Assembly (NCBI RefSeq): GCF_023065955.2
Contig: NW_026622764.1
Location: 46,011,833 to 46,075,832 of the forward strand
Source: Ursus arctos
Lineage: Eukaryota > Chordata > Mammalia > Carnivora > Ursidae
Length of the DNA stretch: 64,000 nucleotides
Reading direction: 5' to 3'
In this document: one piece after another, positions 32,569 to 44,510 of the stretch
How the letters are laid out: each line of letters begins with the position of its first letter
Numbering within the stretch: position 1 is the first letter of the stretch
The notes under the pieces: model-generated
The model's database searches: none
Told to the model about the DNA's origin: nothing
What the model saw: the letters and a program-made list of their open reading frames with translations, nothing else
Made by a program: the position numbers and the translations under genes

Positions 32569-34110
32569 TTTTCTTTTTCTCTAAGCTCAGCTATAATATA
32601 TGCATGCTGATATGTAGCACTGATCTTTTTCCTTACTTATGGCTATATTTTCAAAGTTCACACAGACAAATGTACACAGAAACAGCAAAATGAATAAGAT
32701 CTTGTGTAGAAAGTTCCATTATGCTCTTTTCATTAATTTCTGCATTTTTAGAAACATCAATTTTTGCACTTCCTCATATGTTTACTTCCCTAGTTTTGTA
32801 ATATTTGAAATATTTAAATGTACAACTTGTGTAAGTTCTGTAATTCAAATTTAATTCAAGATGAAAAAACTTTATTTTTCCAAGTCACATTTTATGGTCA
32901 GAATACCTGTAAGCAATCATACTTTTTATGTCACTTTTTCCCCGAAAATCTAAAACATAAACAGCCAGCAGCATCAGGCTTGATTGTTTATCTCTAATGC
33001 CACTATGTAGTGTTAATTCTCAATGTTACCAAAAGCAATACAATATAAATTATTCAACTGACTAAGAAATTTTCATCTTAGTATTTAAAATACTCATGAA
33101 CAAATTCCTTAAAGATTCAACATGCATAACTTCTCCAGTATTGCCTGGTACATTTCTTGGAAATTTTCACTTGATCTTCTATCAAGAAGCTAAATTGGCT
33201 ACTAACTTCAAACCTATATGTAAAGCAGACATTTCATTACCAGTGTGCACAGTTTCTGCTAATGGTATATTACAGATTTTGACTTTGCCAACCCTGTTCA
33301 CCTTCCTTGAATGACTTTTCCATTCTAACCTATCTCAAAATGATAATAAAAAAAAAAAACTTCAAAATTCAGAACAGAAAACAATCACTCCTGTTCATTA
33401 TTATTTGATTTCACTTTTCTCCAACTTCTTTTATGTGCTCTTTCTCTACATTTCATAACACCCAACCTTCTTCGGACATCATAATCTGTGGAAATTTGCC
33501 TCATGAATTTTCAAAGATTGTATTGATTCATGATGCTGTAAACATAGGGAATATAAGCCAGGAAATATCTTAAGCCCAGTTTCTTCTAGAAACTAACATA
33601 TTCAGTTAAACCCTCCTCACATTGCTATTTCTTTTGCCAGTGTGGTAGATAGAGGGATACTCTGACCAGATCCCCCTTTAAAAGAAAGTTCTTCTTTAAA
33701 AGAAGAGTTGATGCCCAACTATAGGGACTATAATTAGTACTTAAACTCCATTTTCAGCACTTTCATGGTCTAACTCAACTTCAGAAACTAACAAACTCAA
33801 CTTCAGAAACTAACGGACTCACGTGAGGTCATTTCCTGAGCAATTTGAAGCTATAAATGCCTGAACTTTTCAGTTCAACACAGAAACTATTTGCTCCAAA
33901 GAACCTAAATAATTTGCTCAAAGTTTTGGAAAGCCTAGATGATAGAGTAACCATTACTGTCTCTTTCACACATGAATCTTAGAAGATTTTATTAAAGTTC
34001 TCATCTTTACATCTTGGTGGTAGAGCCTAGTAACAAGTATAAGACCAAGCCCAGGATGTAAGAGGGAGAGGCTAAACATCATTTATGGTTAACTGTCCAA
34101 AGAAAGCAGG
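32569..34110. other. Unique-looking DNA, no gene seen
   Basis: Frames at 32639-32854 and 33096-33314 are unrecognised and lack exon context. A 22-base tandem duplication is at 33772-33814. No repeat family is recognised. Confidence 0.45.
33772..33814. repeat. Two-copy 22-bp tandem duplication
   Basis: AACTCAACTTCAGAAACTAAC occurs at 33772-33792 and again at 33794-33814. The copies are identical, so the duplication is recent or the sequence is constrained. Confidence 0.9.
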
Positions 34111-34130
34111 TTTTTTTTTTTTTTTTTTTT
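34111..34130. repeat. T20 homopolymer
   Basis: Twenty consecutive T follow GAAAGCAGG. No retrocopy body can be recognised on its right side, so it is listed only as a homopolymer. Confidence 0.9.
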
Positions 34131-34159
34131 GCAAGGCCAGGGTTCCAGTTGGAAAAAAT

Positions 34160-34388
34160 ACAAACAAATGAAACAAAAGAGAACACTAGTTTCCATAGTC
34201 CCAAGACTATGTAGTACTGTAACAACTATAGACCTATAGCTCAATGGAATAGAATTAAGAGTCCAGAAATAAACCTAGATGTTCATGGTCAAATGATTTT
34301 GGCAAGGGTGGCAAGAAAATTCAGTGGGGGAAAAATATCTTTCAACAAATGGTTCTAGAACAAATGGAGATATATATATATATGTGTG

Positions 34389-34439
<51 letters not shown>

Positions 34440-35335
34440 TTATGCAGAGGAATGAAATTAGACTACTACCTCACACTATATACAAAAATTACCTCAAAAT
34501 GTACCAGAGATGTAAAAGCAAGAGCTAAAGCTATAAAACTTTGACATTTATGTAAGAGTAATTCTTTATGATTTTGGATTTAGCTGTTTTTTTTAAGATA
34601 TGACAAAGCATAGGAAACAATAAATTGTACTTCATCAAAATTTAAAAAAAATTGTACTGCAAAGGATACCATCAATAAAATGAAAAGATATCAAAATAAT
34701 GGGAAATATATTTGCAATCATATAGCTTATATAGGTATAGAATCCAGAATATATAAAGAAGTCTTACAACTCAACCATAAAGAGAAAAATAGCACAAGTT
34801 TTTAAAAAGTGGGAGAATTTTAAATAGACATTTCTCCAAAGAAGATATACAAATAGCCAATAAGCACATGAAAAGATGCTCAATATTATCAGTTATTAGA
34901 TAACTGTATATCAAAATCACAATGAGATGCTACTTCAAAATGTGGTACAAATGGATGTGTAATTGATATTAATTGGCTGCAAAAGAAATGGTGCATGGTA
35001 CATGCTTTATATGTAGCACGGATATACCTTGAAAACATCATGTAAGTGAAATAAGACAGATATAAAAGGCCATATGTTGTATGATTCCATTCACTTGAAA
35101 TGCTCAGAATATGCAAATCTATAGAATACAGAAACTTTATTAGTGATTGCCTAGGGCAAGGGGTATTGAGGGATGACAGTTACAGCATGTGGGCTTTCTT
35201 TTTGTAGTAATAAAAGTACTCCAGAGTTAGATAGTAGTGGTGATGGCATAGTCTTGTGTACTATAAATTACTAAATCATATGTTTTATAAGTGTTAATTT
35301 GTGGTATCTGAGTTATATCTTAATTTAAAAATAAT
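34160..35335 (+). mobile_element. Old L1 LINE, ORF2 end and 3' UTR
   Basis: ATAGACCTATAGCTCAATGG, TCAACAAATGGTTCTAGAAC, TTAGACTACTACCTCACACT, GTACTTCATCAAAATTTAAA, GACATTTCTCCAAAGAAGAT, CACATGAAAAGATGCTCAAT, AACATCATGTAAGTGAAATA and TTAGTGATTGCCTAGGGCAA are collinear with L1 ORF2 C-terminus and an old 3' UTR. A TA/TG microsatellite expanded inside it. The antisense 75-codon frame at 34889-35116 is a shadow. Confidence 0.85.
34370..34438. repeat. Compound (TA)n(TG)n microsatellite inside the L1
   Basis: A TA tract, TG/TA mixed units, then about nineteen TG units. It lies where L1 normally reads AACTGGACA...ATGCAAAAGAATGAA, so it grew after insertion. Confidence 0.95.
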
Positions 35336-35337
35336 TC

Positions 35338-35720
35338 ACCAATAAGAAGACAAGCAACCTGATAATTAATGAGGACAGTTTCTATACACACTTAGCAACA
35401 GAATACTTTTGGATGGTAAATTAGGAAATTGTCAATATTATTAGTAACTAAAGAAAGCAAATTAAAGCCATAATGAGTTACCACTACTCACATACATTAA
35501 AACTGCAAAAACAATTTTAAAAATGAAGATGAAAAAAATCCAAATGCCGGTGAAGATGAGAGAGAACTTTAACTCTCTCATATTCCTGGAGAGAATGGTG
35601 CAGCAGTTCTGGAAAAGGGACCAGTAGTTTCTCAAAAAGTGACACCTATATTTATCAAATGACCAGTAGTGCCACTTCTAGGTATTTACCCAAGATAAAT
35701 GAAATGCAACTGAAAATATT
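35338..35720 (+). mobile_element. Second L1 LINE fragment
   Basis: AATAAGAAGACAAGCAACCT, AAGCCATAATGAGTTACCAC, AAATGCCGGTGAAGATGAGA, GTAGTTTCTCAAAAAGTGAC and CACTTCTAGGTATTTACCCA are L1 ORF2-end blocks. They repeat the segment already seen in the element ending at 35335, so this is a separate insertion in the same orientation. Confidence 0.75.
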
Positions 35721-37584
35721 CAGAATTACTTAGCAAATTAAGAGGCAAAGAAAAACAGCATCTATAAAAAAAATTCTGCAAATAAAAGGAGAGAATAAAA
35801 TGTTTAAAAATAAACAAAAAATGAATTAAAGAATGAAGAGAACTCCAAAATGTTAACAAATCACTTATACATTTATGTAGTCAGCAAATGCTCTATAGAG
35901 CCATGCACTGTTCCAGGTGCTTGACAGAAATTCCTGAGCAATAAATTAAAAAAAACCCAAAACCTAAAATTCAGCTTCTGGCTTCTGTAGATTATGTTCT
36001 AACAATTTAATATTATAGGTAACGTATTCAGTGATCTGGAAAGCAATTTTAATTCATGGAGTTCTCAAAGAAAAAAATGGAGGAAATAAATGGTTGTGGG
36101 AGACAATAATAGATATGGAAGATAGAATGAAAATAAACTAACAAATGATATTTTTTCATGCACAGACTAGTATAATTGAAACAAAAAGCGGTATTAAAGG
36201 TGATAAAAGTCTAACATTTTCCTGAGTTGCAAAAAGATTTATATATTCAAAAACATAAGAGTATCCATAATCCAAGAACATCTTAGAGCTTTACCTTCCT
36301 TCCTTTCATTTTCTCACTAAAATTAGTAAACAAATGAAAATATGTAAAAGGACATCAATGACAATTATAGGAGGGCTCTATTTGAAGATGAAAAATTCAG
36401 CATATTTTTGAAATACTGGTGGAGGGGAGGTAATGAGTAAAATAACGGTGAGAAAATACATGTACTTGGACATAGTGAAGAGCTATCTGAGAAGCTGAGC
36501 TGTGCAGCAGAAATCCTAAGAAGCTTGAGTTTAGTAAAAACAGGGGATAGTAAATGTGTGGGTCAGCTAAAGACAACTGGGTAAAATTTTGAATAGTAAG
36601 CACATGAACAAAGCACAAACATCCATTCCTTGGAATCTCAGATTTTCTAATAGGATTTTATCCCATTAATGGCATTAATGGCTTTTGGTTTTTTGCCCAA
36701 ATGAGTTTTTTAAATTATTATTTTTTTTGGTCCATTGCATCCCTTGTTATTTAGCCATCTCCCATTGACTTTGGTTACTTGCCAGACCTCTAAATATAGG
36801 TGCATTTGTCTATGAAGTTATGTATATGGGATAAAAGCCAAATTGTGTTTCCCTCGACCTTTGGAAACAAAGACATCGTGTCAGAAAAAATTGAAGCACA
36901 ATAAATTATTTTACATGTGAATTCAGAAGAGGAGCATATATATCCACATCTATTGAGTGACATCACAACAGAAAATGTGTCCAAAGTATTGTTTTCTATT
37001 TTAATTTCATAAAAATTACCTGACTTCAGATGTCATACTGGTATCAGAAGGTTCTAAGACCAAAACTATATTGAATGAATGATTGCATTTACGATACAAA
37101 GTTTATTGTAATTAGAATAACTACAGAGACTACGTCCACCTTTTGTCCACAAACTAATATACTTTCTCTTTATTGAAACCTGTTTCACTTGTGATCATTT
37201 TTTAAAAAATTTAGTTACCACTGCAAAGTTGTGTAACCCATTTTTTGCTTATAAATAATGTTAAATGTAACAGATGGCCTAGTTACGATACTTCGTACTC
37301 AGTGATACACCCAAATATTCTGGAGTAACCTTATTCATCTGGCATTTGATTCTGCACTTTAATTCCAAAATTAATGACCTCAAATATTTGCTGATAGAAC
37401 ATGTATTATTAGCATTCAGCACCTGTCATGGTTTGAAAGAAAATGAATAGCAAATTAGAATAAGATATTAATGAGGAGAAAAATATGTTGTTTGCCTACT
37501 GGGCTACATATTTTCATTTTTGAAATATTCTTCCTTCAAAGCTTAAGTAACTAATACACGTTTTGATCTGAAATTAGCTAAAAT

Positions 37585-37589
<5 letters not shown>
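35721..37589. other. AT-rich DNA with possible L1/L2 scraps, no gene
   Basis: 35870-35945 (GTTCCAGGTGCTTGACAG) may be an antisense L2/MIR 3' scrap. 36040-36260 (GGAAGATAGAATGAAAATAA) has the look of an L1 5' region. 36620-37560 is unique-looking. Frames at 36397-36618 and 36790-36984 have no family resemblance. Confidence 0.4.

Positions 37590-37623
<34 letters not shown>
37590..37623. repeat. (TA)n microsatellite
   Basis: Seventeen uninterrupted TA units. Such tracts extrude cruciforms easily and vary in length. Confidence 0.95.
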
Positions 37624-37626
<3 letters not shown>

Positions 37627-37852
37627 TACAGCTGTAAAGTGCTAATAGAAATATGATAAGGAGGTGCCAATGGAGTGCTAACAAGTAACTCAGGCAGTGT
37701 GAGTATTCAGGTATTCAAGGAAAAAGTGATAATGAGGATCTTGTTAATGAGGCTTCATTAAATAGGTGTTGGAATTCATAAGATCTTTTTTCCTTTCATT
37801 TTAATAAGATAGGGAAATATGTATTTTTTGAGTGGAAAGGAATACAATACTT

Positions 37853-38324
37853 GTGATGGGCACAATAATGTCCACATCCTAATCCCCGGAATTTGTGAAT
37901 ATTTTTCCTTGAATAGCAAAAAACGACTTTGTAGATGTAATTAAGTTAAGGACCTCCAGATAAGAAGATTATTCTGGATTATTTGGGTTGGCCCAATTTA
38001 TCACCAGGGTCCTTAAAAGTGTTATAAAAAGAGATGTGAAAACTAAAACAAAATCAGAGAGAAATTTGAAGATGCTTTTTCTGGCTTTGAAGATAGAAGA
38101 GGGACACGGTCCAAGAAATGCAGGCAGCCTCTAGAATCTGTAAAAGGCAAGGCAGTGGATTTTCTTCTAGAGCCTCTAGATTTTAGTCCAGTGAAATACA
38201 CCTTGATTTTAGTCCAGTGAAATCCATTTTGTCCTTCTTACGTAAAGAATACAAAAATAACATTTCTTTGCTTAAAGCAACTAAGTGGGTGGCAATTTGT
38301 TACAACAGCAATAGGAATCAATAA
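37853..38324 (+). mobile_element. MaLR-type solo LTR (MLT1-like), sense
   Basis: TGTGATGGGCACAATAATGT, CATCCTAATCCCCGGAATTT, GTAGATGTAATTAAGTTAAG, GGGTTGGCCCAATTTATCAC, AGGGTCCTTAAAAGTG and the end TTTGTTACAACAGCAATAGG fit the MLT1 LTR in order (consensus: GTAATTAGTTAAGGATCTC...TTTGTTACGGCAGCCCTAGG). No internal region is present. A 26-base-period internal duplication is at 38179-38223. Confidence 0.75.
38179..38223. repeat. Two-copy duplication in the MaLR LTR
   Basis: GATTTTAGTCCAGTGAAAT occurs at 38179-38197 and 38205-38223, period 26 bases, both copies identical. It arose after the LTR inserted or marks a variant of it. Confidence 0.9.
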
Positions 38325-38539
38325 AACGCTATTTCATTCCGCGAAAATGTGCCAATTTGCAATTCATCTCTAGTCTGGAAACTGAAGAGACATGAATGAC
38401 ACCTGCCTCTTCGTTTACATACGCTAAGTGAGGGTAAAGAGTCATACCATGAGCCAAGTTGTTACTTTTTTTCTCCTTTAAGAAACATCCAAGATTGCCT
38501 ACAATAGACAGAACAGCCAGATCTCCAATTCTTCTTCTT

Positions 38540-38759
38540 CTTTTTTTTTTTTTAAGAAAGAGAAGGAGAGAGCACGCAGGCACACATGTTGGGGTTGGGA
38601 GGGGTGGGGCTAGGGGAGAGGGAGAGAGAGAGAGAGAAAGAATCCTAAGCAGGCTCCCTGGCCAGCTCAATGCAGGGCTCAATCTCACAACCCTGAGATC
38701 ATGACCTGACCCGAAATCAAAAGTCATACACTCAACCGACTGAAGCACCCAGGTATCCC
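38540..38759 (-). mobile_element. Older carnivore SINEC, antisense
   Basis: T-run, AAGAAAGAGAAGGAGAGAGC, a GGGAGAGGGAGAGAGAGAGA block, AATCCTAAGCAGGCTCCCTG, CAATCTCACAACCCTGAGAT, CATGACCTGACCCGAAATC, CCGACTGAAGCACCCAGGTA. It has the same layout as the copy at 11116-11339 and is older than the bear-type copies. The 167-codon antisense frame at 38329-38832, the longest in the window, is largely read through this element. Confidence 0.93.
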
Positions 38760-40086
38760 AGAGACCTCTACTTCTGATAGCCACCCTCATCTCATGTGCT
38801 AAAATGATTAAATCAGAGCTTCTAGTTTTCATACATCATATTAATAGACAGACTAGAATATTATTTTGTATCTCCTTAGATAGTTGTATCTATTTTTGTT
38901 TATTCCTGCAGTACAATAAACTAAAGCTAGATGTTAAGCTACAGGTATAAGAGAGGAAGAACGTGCAGTGTTGTAAAAGATATTCACTGACCTTCTGTTT
39001 CCAAGACACCATTTCATTAATCTTCACCATCAGATATAAATAGGATTCATTCATTATACTAAGTTTCCACCAGAACCAAAAGTATAAAATGTCAGGCAGG
39101 TTTTAACCTCAGAAACATGAGTAAGGACATTCAGTCCCTGAGTCCATGCTATCGAATTCTTTATAATCTCTACCTCCTCCTAAGAAAGACCCACGCAAAG
39201 TTCCTGTGGACCAGGAAGATTAACAAGTCACAAACTTCTATGAAGTTTTTCTTTTATTTTCTCTGTAAATAGTAAATAATAATTTTAATTGACAATCTAG
39301 ATATGCATGTATCCAAGTCTATTAACTTCCCCAACTTTGGGAACACTTTGTTCCAGTTATGGTACCACATCCCTATACACCTGAACCCATGGCTCATATT
39401 AACAATTTATATTATTCCAAGGTTGGAGCCCCTCATAAATCTGAATATTTCCCAAGCTCAGAAACTTGAATCTTGTTTTGAAATTTAGCTTAGTGACAGG
39501 GTCTCTTCTATTTGCTTCAAGATAGCAACTGTTCTCCCAGACTTTGCCACAATTCTGCCATGGTCCAACTCATCCCCATTAGTCTATTGGATTTTCTATA
39601 CGCTGAATATTTTCACAAGTAAACAACTTTTAATCTTGGTTTAAAAGCTCCAGATACTATATTCTATTATCTGGTTAGACATTCTTGTAGTTTAAAAAAA
39701 ATTCTATCGAACTAAGTGATCAGCTGGCATGTGTTCAGTGTGACAGCAAGGCCAGATTAGTCGATCCCAACAGTATGTCTCACACCCTATCTTCTTGCCC
39801 TGTATCCTAACTGGCTAGGTCAACTCTTTCATTCTTTATTGTGTCATGAAACACAATCTATTTCTTAATGTTTTACTTTGGTTAGTATATTTTATTATGC
39901 ATTGCCTACTGTTAATTTTCCCCTAGAAAAATTAATTCCTAATTTTTATTTGAAAGGAGAAAATAGGATAAACCTATGTAAAGCTGAGGTGATATTCAAT
40001 ACCAAAGGAAAATTGTACAGAATTGATATCACAGAATATTAAAAATTAAATTTGTCAAAAAAATTAAACTTGTCCACAAATGATTT
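38760..40086. other. Unassigned DNA, no gene seen
   Basis: 39100-39700 is moderately GC-rich and may hold a decayed retroviral or LINE piece (CCAGTTATGGTACCACATCC; CATGGTCCAACTCATCCCC), but I cannot assign it. A 61-codon frame at 39303-39488 is unrecognised. Confidence 0.4.
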
Positions 40087-40101
40087 AAAAAAAATTAATG
40101 C

Positions 40102-40309
40102 CGGGGGCGCCTGGGTGGCATAGCGGTTAAGCGTCTGCCTTCGGCTCAGGGCGTGGTCCTGGCGTTATGGGATCGAGCCCCACGTCAGGCTCCTCTGCTA
40201 TGAGCCTGCTTCTTCCTCTCCCACTCCCCCTGCTTGTGTTCCCTCTCTCGCTGGCTGTCTCTATCTCTGTCAAATAAATAAAATCTTTAAAAAAATAAAA
40301 ATAAAAATA
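40102..40309 (+). mobile_element. Carnivore SINEC (bear-type), sense, with target-site duplication
   Basis: GGGGGCGCCTGGGTGGCATA, GCGGTTAAGCGTCTGCCTTC, CCTGGCGTTATGGGATCGAG, CCCACGTCAGGCTCCTCTGC, TCTCGCTGGCTGTCTCTATC and tail AAATAAATAAAATCTTT. Flanks AAAAAATTAATGC at about 40089-40101 and 40310-40322 are identical. Retained CpGs mark it as young. Confidence 0.98.
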
Positions 40310-40402
40310 AAAAAATTAATGCTCGTTATGTACTTCACAAATAAATAGGTAATATAAGATACTGTTATATTTAAGAGATAGTCCAAAAATTTGTGTGCAG
40401 GT

Positions 40403-40457
40403 ATACACACACACACACACACACACATATATATTCATACACACATACATATATATA
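40403..40457. repeat. Compound (CA)n/(TA)n microsatellite
   Basis: About twelve CA units then mixed ATATATTCATACACACATAC units. The 71-codon frame beginning at 40391 is a repeat artefact. Confidence 0.9.
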
Positions 40458-41211
40458 TTCACATTTATATTCATTTATATAAATGTGGTATTAGCTTTGG
40501 GGAAATGCCACCTAAAATTTCATATTATAGGAATATAGTCAATAAATATGTGATTAAAAAGCAAAAGTCTAAACAAAGGCTACTTGGGTACTCAGAGTTA
40601 CAATAATGGATCCTTCAGTATTCTGATATTTTATCAATTTTCCATAAAATGCTGTTATTCCCAGAAATAACATCTCCTGGACATGTTGATTATATTATAA
40701 ATTGTATTAAGAATAGTACAAGTCATGTTACATTCGTTATTTAATGTGGGTTGCTAAAGCTAATAGTTAAATGCATATTTCACTAATGGGAAAAAAATAA
40801 TGTAGTTTTAAATAAAACCTGACAAGTCAGAGGTACTGATTTGATTTTCCAACTCCCCAAAAGTTTCTCTTCCAGCACTTCCCATTTGTGATCTGTAACA
40901 TCTATTCTAATGTTTAATCTTTGAAAATTACTACTGTCTTAATTTTAGAAAGTAAAGCCAGCATTATTAGAAAATGTCTTATCTATAGTGTTTTCTTGAA
41001 TTTAAACTCTTTCTTTCAAACTGTTCTTCCATTCAACCTTTCCAGGATAGTTCTATTTCATCATCCTCCGTTCACTCATCAGTCCCCTCTGAAAAGGCTT
41101 TCCCTCTACCACTTTCTCAAAAAGCCTCATATAAATGTTATAGTTCACTGCCATGTCTCTAAAGCCAACAGACATTTTTCCTCTCTATTTATTTATTGTG
41201 GTTAGAACACT
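40458..41211. other. Unique-looking DNA, no gene seen
   Basis: The 94-codon frame at 40921-41205 has no recognised family. The last 200 bases are CT-rich and could be decayed LINE sequence. Confidence 0.45.
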
Positions 41212-41440
41212 GGGCGTGATATCAGCCCCCTTAAACTTTTAAGTGTACAATACACTATTGTTAACTTTAAGCATAGTACTGTAGAACAGAACTCTAGAAT
41301 GCATTCATCTTTTATAACTGAAACTTTATAACCACTAGATAACAACTCCCTATTAACCCCTCCTCCCTAGTCCTAGCAACCCTGATTCTACTCTTTGATC
41401 TTATGAGTTTGTCTATTTTAGATACATTGTATAAGATATC
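41212..41440 (-). mobile_element. L1 LINE 3' UTR fragment, antisense
   Basis: CTTTTAAGTGTACAATACAC, TATTGTTAACTTTAAGCATA, ATTCATCTTTTATAACTGAA, CCTCCTCCCTAGTCCTAGCA, CCCTGATTCTACTCTTTGAT and ATGAGTTTGTCTATTTTAGA are the reverse complement of an old L1 3' UTR (idea: CTGAAACTTTGTACCC...CCAGCCCCTGGTAACC...CTACTCTCTG). Confidence 0.65.
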
Positions 41441-41444
41441 TCAT

Positions 41445-42467
41445 TTAATTTATCCATCTGTGAAACAAACACTATTGACCCTTCTCCCTTCTTGAAATAT
41501 TGTATTTCTTTGGCTTCTGTACCATGAAACTCTACTGGGGCTGCCCCTGCCCCCTTGGCCTCTCTTCTTTTCAGACTCCACCTCCTAGAGTTCCCCCAAG
41601 TCTTGGTACTAGAACCATTTCTCCTCTCTTTGCATGTTCCTGAAGTCCAATGTTTCAATATTTACCTCTATAAGATGACTCACAAATTTACCTAAAAGTT
41701 CTCCACTGAACCCTGGACTCTTTCACTCATGGTTTAATTTCATATTTGTTTTTAGATATTTTAAGGGGAAATAAAACATCAAAACCCAATTGTTGACTTT
41801 CTTCATTCCCTCTCCCGTTATCACCTTTTCCCCTCTCCACTTCAAAAGATAAACCTTGATTGGAAGATGACTCTTCTAATGTTATTTATCTCAGTGAATT
41901 TACTCAATTATATAAGCCAGAAACCTTGGAGTCTTATTTGACCTTTCTTTCTCCATAAGACATTCACCAAACTCATCACTAAGTTCTGATTTTTTTTTTT
42001 TTTTTTTAATCTCTCTTCACCACTGCCTCCTCCACTAGATGTCATCTCACATCGTCACTCCAGGCACACTGGCTATCTTTAAGTCTCTCAAGCCAGAGTG
42101 TCCTGCTCTTGCTGTTCTCTCTGAATGTAATGCTGTTTTCTCTTTCTCTTAGATAATGATTAAGTAATAAACTTGTTTTTACATTTCAAACGTCGGCTCA
42201 AATGTATCTTCCTAAAGGAAACATAATTGACCTCTCTAATATGATTAATCTCCTACAGTGTTCTAATGGAACTACGTACCACTGAGTCGAAGTACATATT
42301 CTGGCTGTACCTTTATGTTAATACCTGTGAATATTAAATAAATGATGCCTGTCTTTTCCAATTGGCTTTAATTATCCTAAGTGCAGGGTTCCAGTCTGAT
42401 TTTTCACCATCCAACCCATCCCCCAAACCTCAACTAAGTAGATGGTCAATAAACATTTAATAAATAA
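41445..42467 (+). mobile_element. L2 LINE, near-complete 3' kilobase
   Basis: AAGCCAGAAACCTTGGAGTC followed by TTATTTGACC (41912-41943), TAATCTCTCTTCACCACTGC, CAGGCACACTGGCTATCTTT, CGTCGGCTCAAATGTATCTT, TAGATGGTCAATAAACATTT. These are L2 ORF2-end and 3' UTR landmarks in order. A T-run at 41989-42007 is inside. The upstream 41445-41900 is less certain. The antisense 81-codon frame at 41413-41658 is a shadow. Confidence 0.75.
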
Positions 42468-44199
42468 ACCACCATGTCATATGCCTTAGATAGATACAAT
42501 TTCATTTGTAAATAAAGCTAAAAAATAAAAATAAACATAAAATGAGATCTGTTGACCAGAGTCTTTATATTTCTTCATACATCACACTCCTCATTCATAA
42601 AAATGATAATAAATAAAATGAATGTCATGTTTGATAAATCCTTAAATATTCATGTAATTTGGCATTCAAATGGAAAAATTTAGACAGAGCATGATTTTCT
42701 TTCTGCTAACTGTGAATCAATAATTAAAGTAGGGAAAGGGTCAAAAGAAGAGTGACCAGTGAATCAAAATTTGACAGTATATCAAATTTTCAAAGGTTAT
42801 GAGACAAAATAAAAATAATAATAGAACTTGATGTTCTTATTTATTGGTAATAATTATCTTTTTGGTAATAATTTCCTGCAATCCACTGTCACTGAATTCT
42901 GGATTCCTCCTGCCACCCCAGGAAAACAGAGCAAAGGAATACCTAGATTGAAAAGGTGAAGTAGTAAGAATATGTGAATATGCTGGTTAACTATTTTTCC
43001 TACTTACTATTTGTACTTAAAATTCCATGTATATTGAATCGACTACTGTTATATTTTATAATTCCATGTAAAATACTTCTTCTATTATTTTCATTTTTTT
43101 CCATATAAGAGAGCAAAGGAATTTGTCATCAATTAATTGAAGGTCTAATTGAAATTATAAAGAAGTAAGGTTATGGGTTTTATATCCTATGAAAACAGCC
43201 AGAACAAATTACTTTAATTGCATAGATGCATAAAATCATCCTGTCATTTGCCTATTTCTCAATATTACTCAGAGATGCACCGCTTATGAATATTTAAAAG
43301 AAAATACTGCTTTAATTGGTACTATTGTAGATAAAAATAAATAAAAGAATTTCACTTGCAAATATTCTTCTAAATCATTTTAGAGAATCATCTTTTTAAA
43401 GGCAAATCTGTGAAAGCTCTTAAATGTGCATAAAGTTTAAGATCATTACACTCCATTAATTAGAAACTGAAATGTAAAGCATATCCTTCAAAGTAATTTT
43501 CTTTTGATGACTGATTACATAATATGGCTTATGGAGTTGTATTATATAATTGATTATCAAATTCATATTGTAAACCATCATTTTCAATTATACTAAAGAA
43601 TGCACTGTGCATGCTAGAATTTTCAACTCCAGGGAAGGAACAGAGAAGACTCTAAGTATATCTATATTTAGCATATCAATATGTGTAACATATGTTGAGG
43701 CTTTTGTTTTGCAGTAAAGTAATACTGAATTTATGTAAACTAATTTTGGTTATGTCCAGAAGTATGTTTCATTGTATTGACCTTCCATTTTATGAAAACT
43801 GTGTTTTATATTGTTCTATTTTCTTAGGAGAAAGAAAAAAAATAAATGAAATATTTGTTGCATTTCAAGACACACAATTGAACACATATAATAGGAGTGA
43901 AATTGAAACTTGGAATTTGTTGTTTGTTATGCTGAATCTCAGGTAAATTAGAAGTTTAACCATGAAACAACTTTTGTTCTAGAAATGTAATAGAATTTTT
44001 TGCTGATCTGGAATCAAAAAAGAAAATGATGTGAAACAAATCTTTCAATTTCTCTTATTCTTAAAGAAGTTTTTCTACCATCTAGAAAATGCTAGAGTGC
44101 CCTTAATTTGTATTCGCAACAATTAAATTTAATATTTTGAATTGGCAACTATGAATAAGGCTATCCATTAAGCAATTGAATAAATGAAAAATATATATC
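42468..44199. other. Unique-looking AT-rich DNA, no gene seen
   Basis: No recognised repeat family. 43100-43520 is AT-rich with TAATTA/TTAATTGCAT-type words and looks single-copy. The 84-codon frame at 43692-43946 has no family resemblance. Confidence 0.45.
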
Positions 44200-44510
44200 A
44201 CTGCATTTATAGGTTGCTTTACATCAGCAATTTTCTAAGGGCAGTTTGTTAACCTCTGTGGGAACCATACACTATTTCAGATGGTCCATGAGGTCAAAAG
44301 CACTTTCACACCAATACTAAGAAGCTAATTGCCTTTTTTTCTGTGGTGATATTTCCAGTCATGCTGATAAATAGTGACGGGTCTAACCCTTGATGACTGG
44401 ATGAATATAAATGCAGTGGCACTGAACTACACTGATATATCCCCAGCATCTAGATATCTAAAATACATTTGCACATCATAGGAGCACACTAAATATTAAA
44501 GGATAAATGA
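44200..44510. repeat. Possible DNA-transposon scrap plus MIR/L2-like end
   Basis: GATGGTCCATGAGGTCAAAA, GCACTTTCACACCAATACTA, AGAAGCTAATTGCCTTTTTT recall an interspersed hAT-like sequence (pattern: GGTCCATGAGGTCAAAACTA). From 44436, TATATCCCCAGCATCTAG and TAGGAGCACACTAAATATT recall the L2/MIR 3' end on the + strand. Both calls are weak. Confidence 0.3.

Noticed and set aside
34111..34200. Antisense processed pseudogene after the T20 run
   Set aside because: No coding or mRNA-like sequence follows; the L1 begins shortly after.
38329..38832. 167-codon antisense open frame, the longest in the window
   Set aside because: Most of it is read through an older antisense SINE and its CT/GA-rich middle. 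The Leu-Ser-Pro and poly-Lys stretches are SINE composition, not a protein family.
41989..42007. Antisense SINE starting at this T-run
   Set aside because: The sequence to the right is L2, with none of the SINE landmarks.
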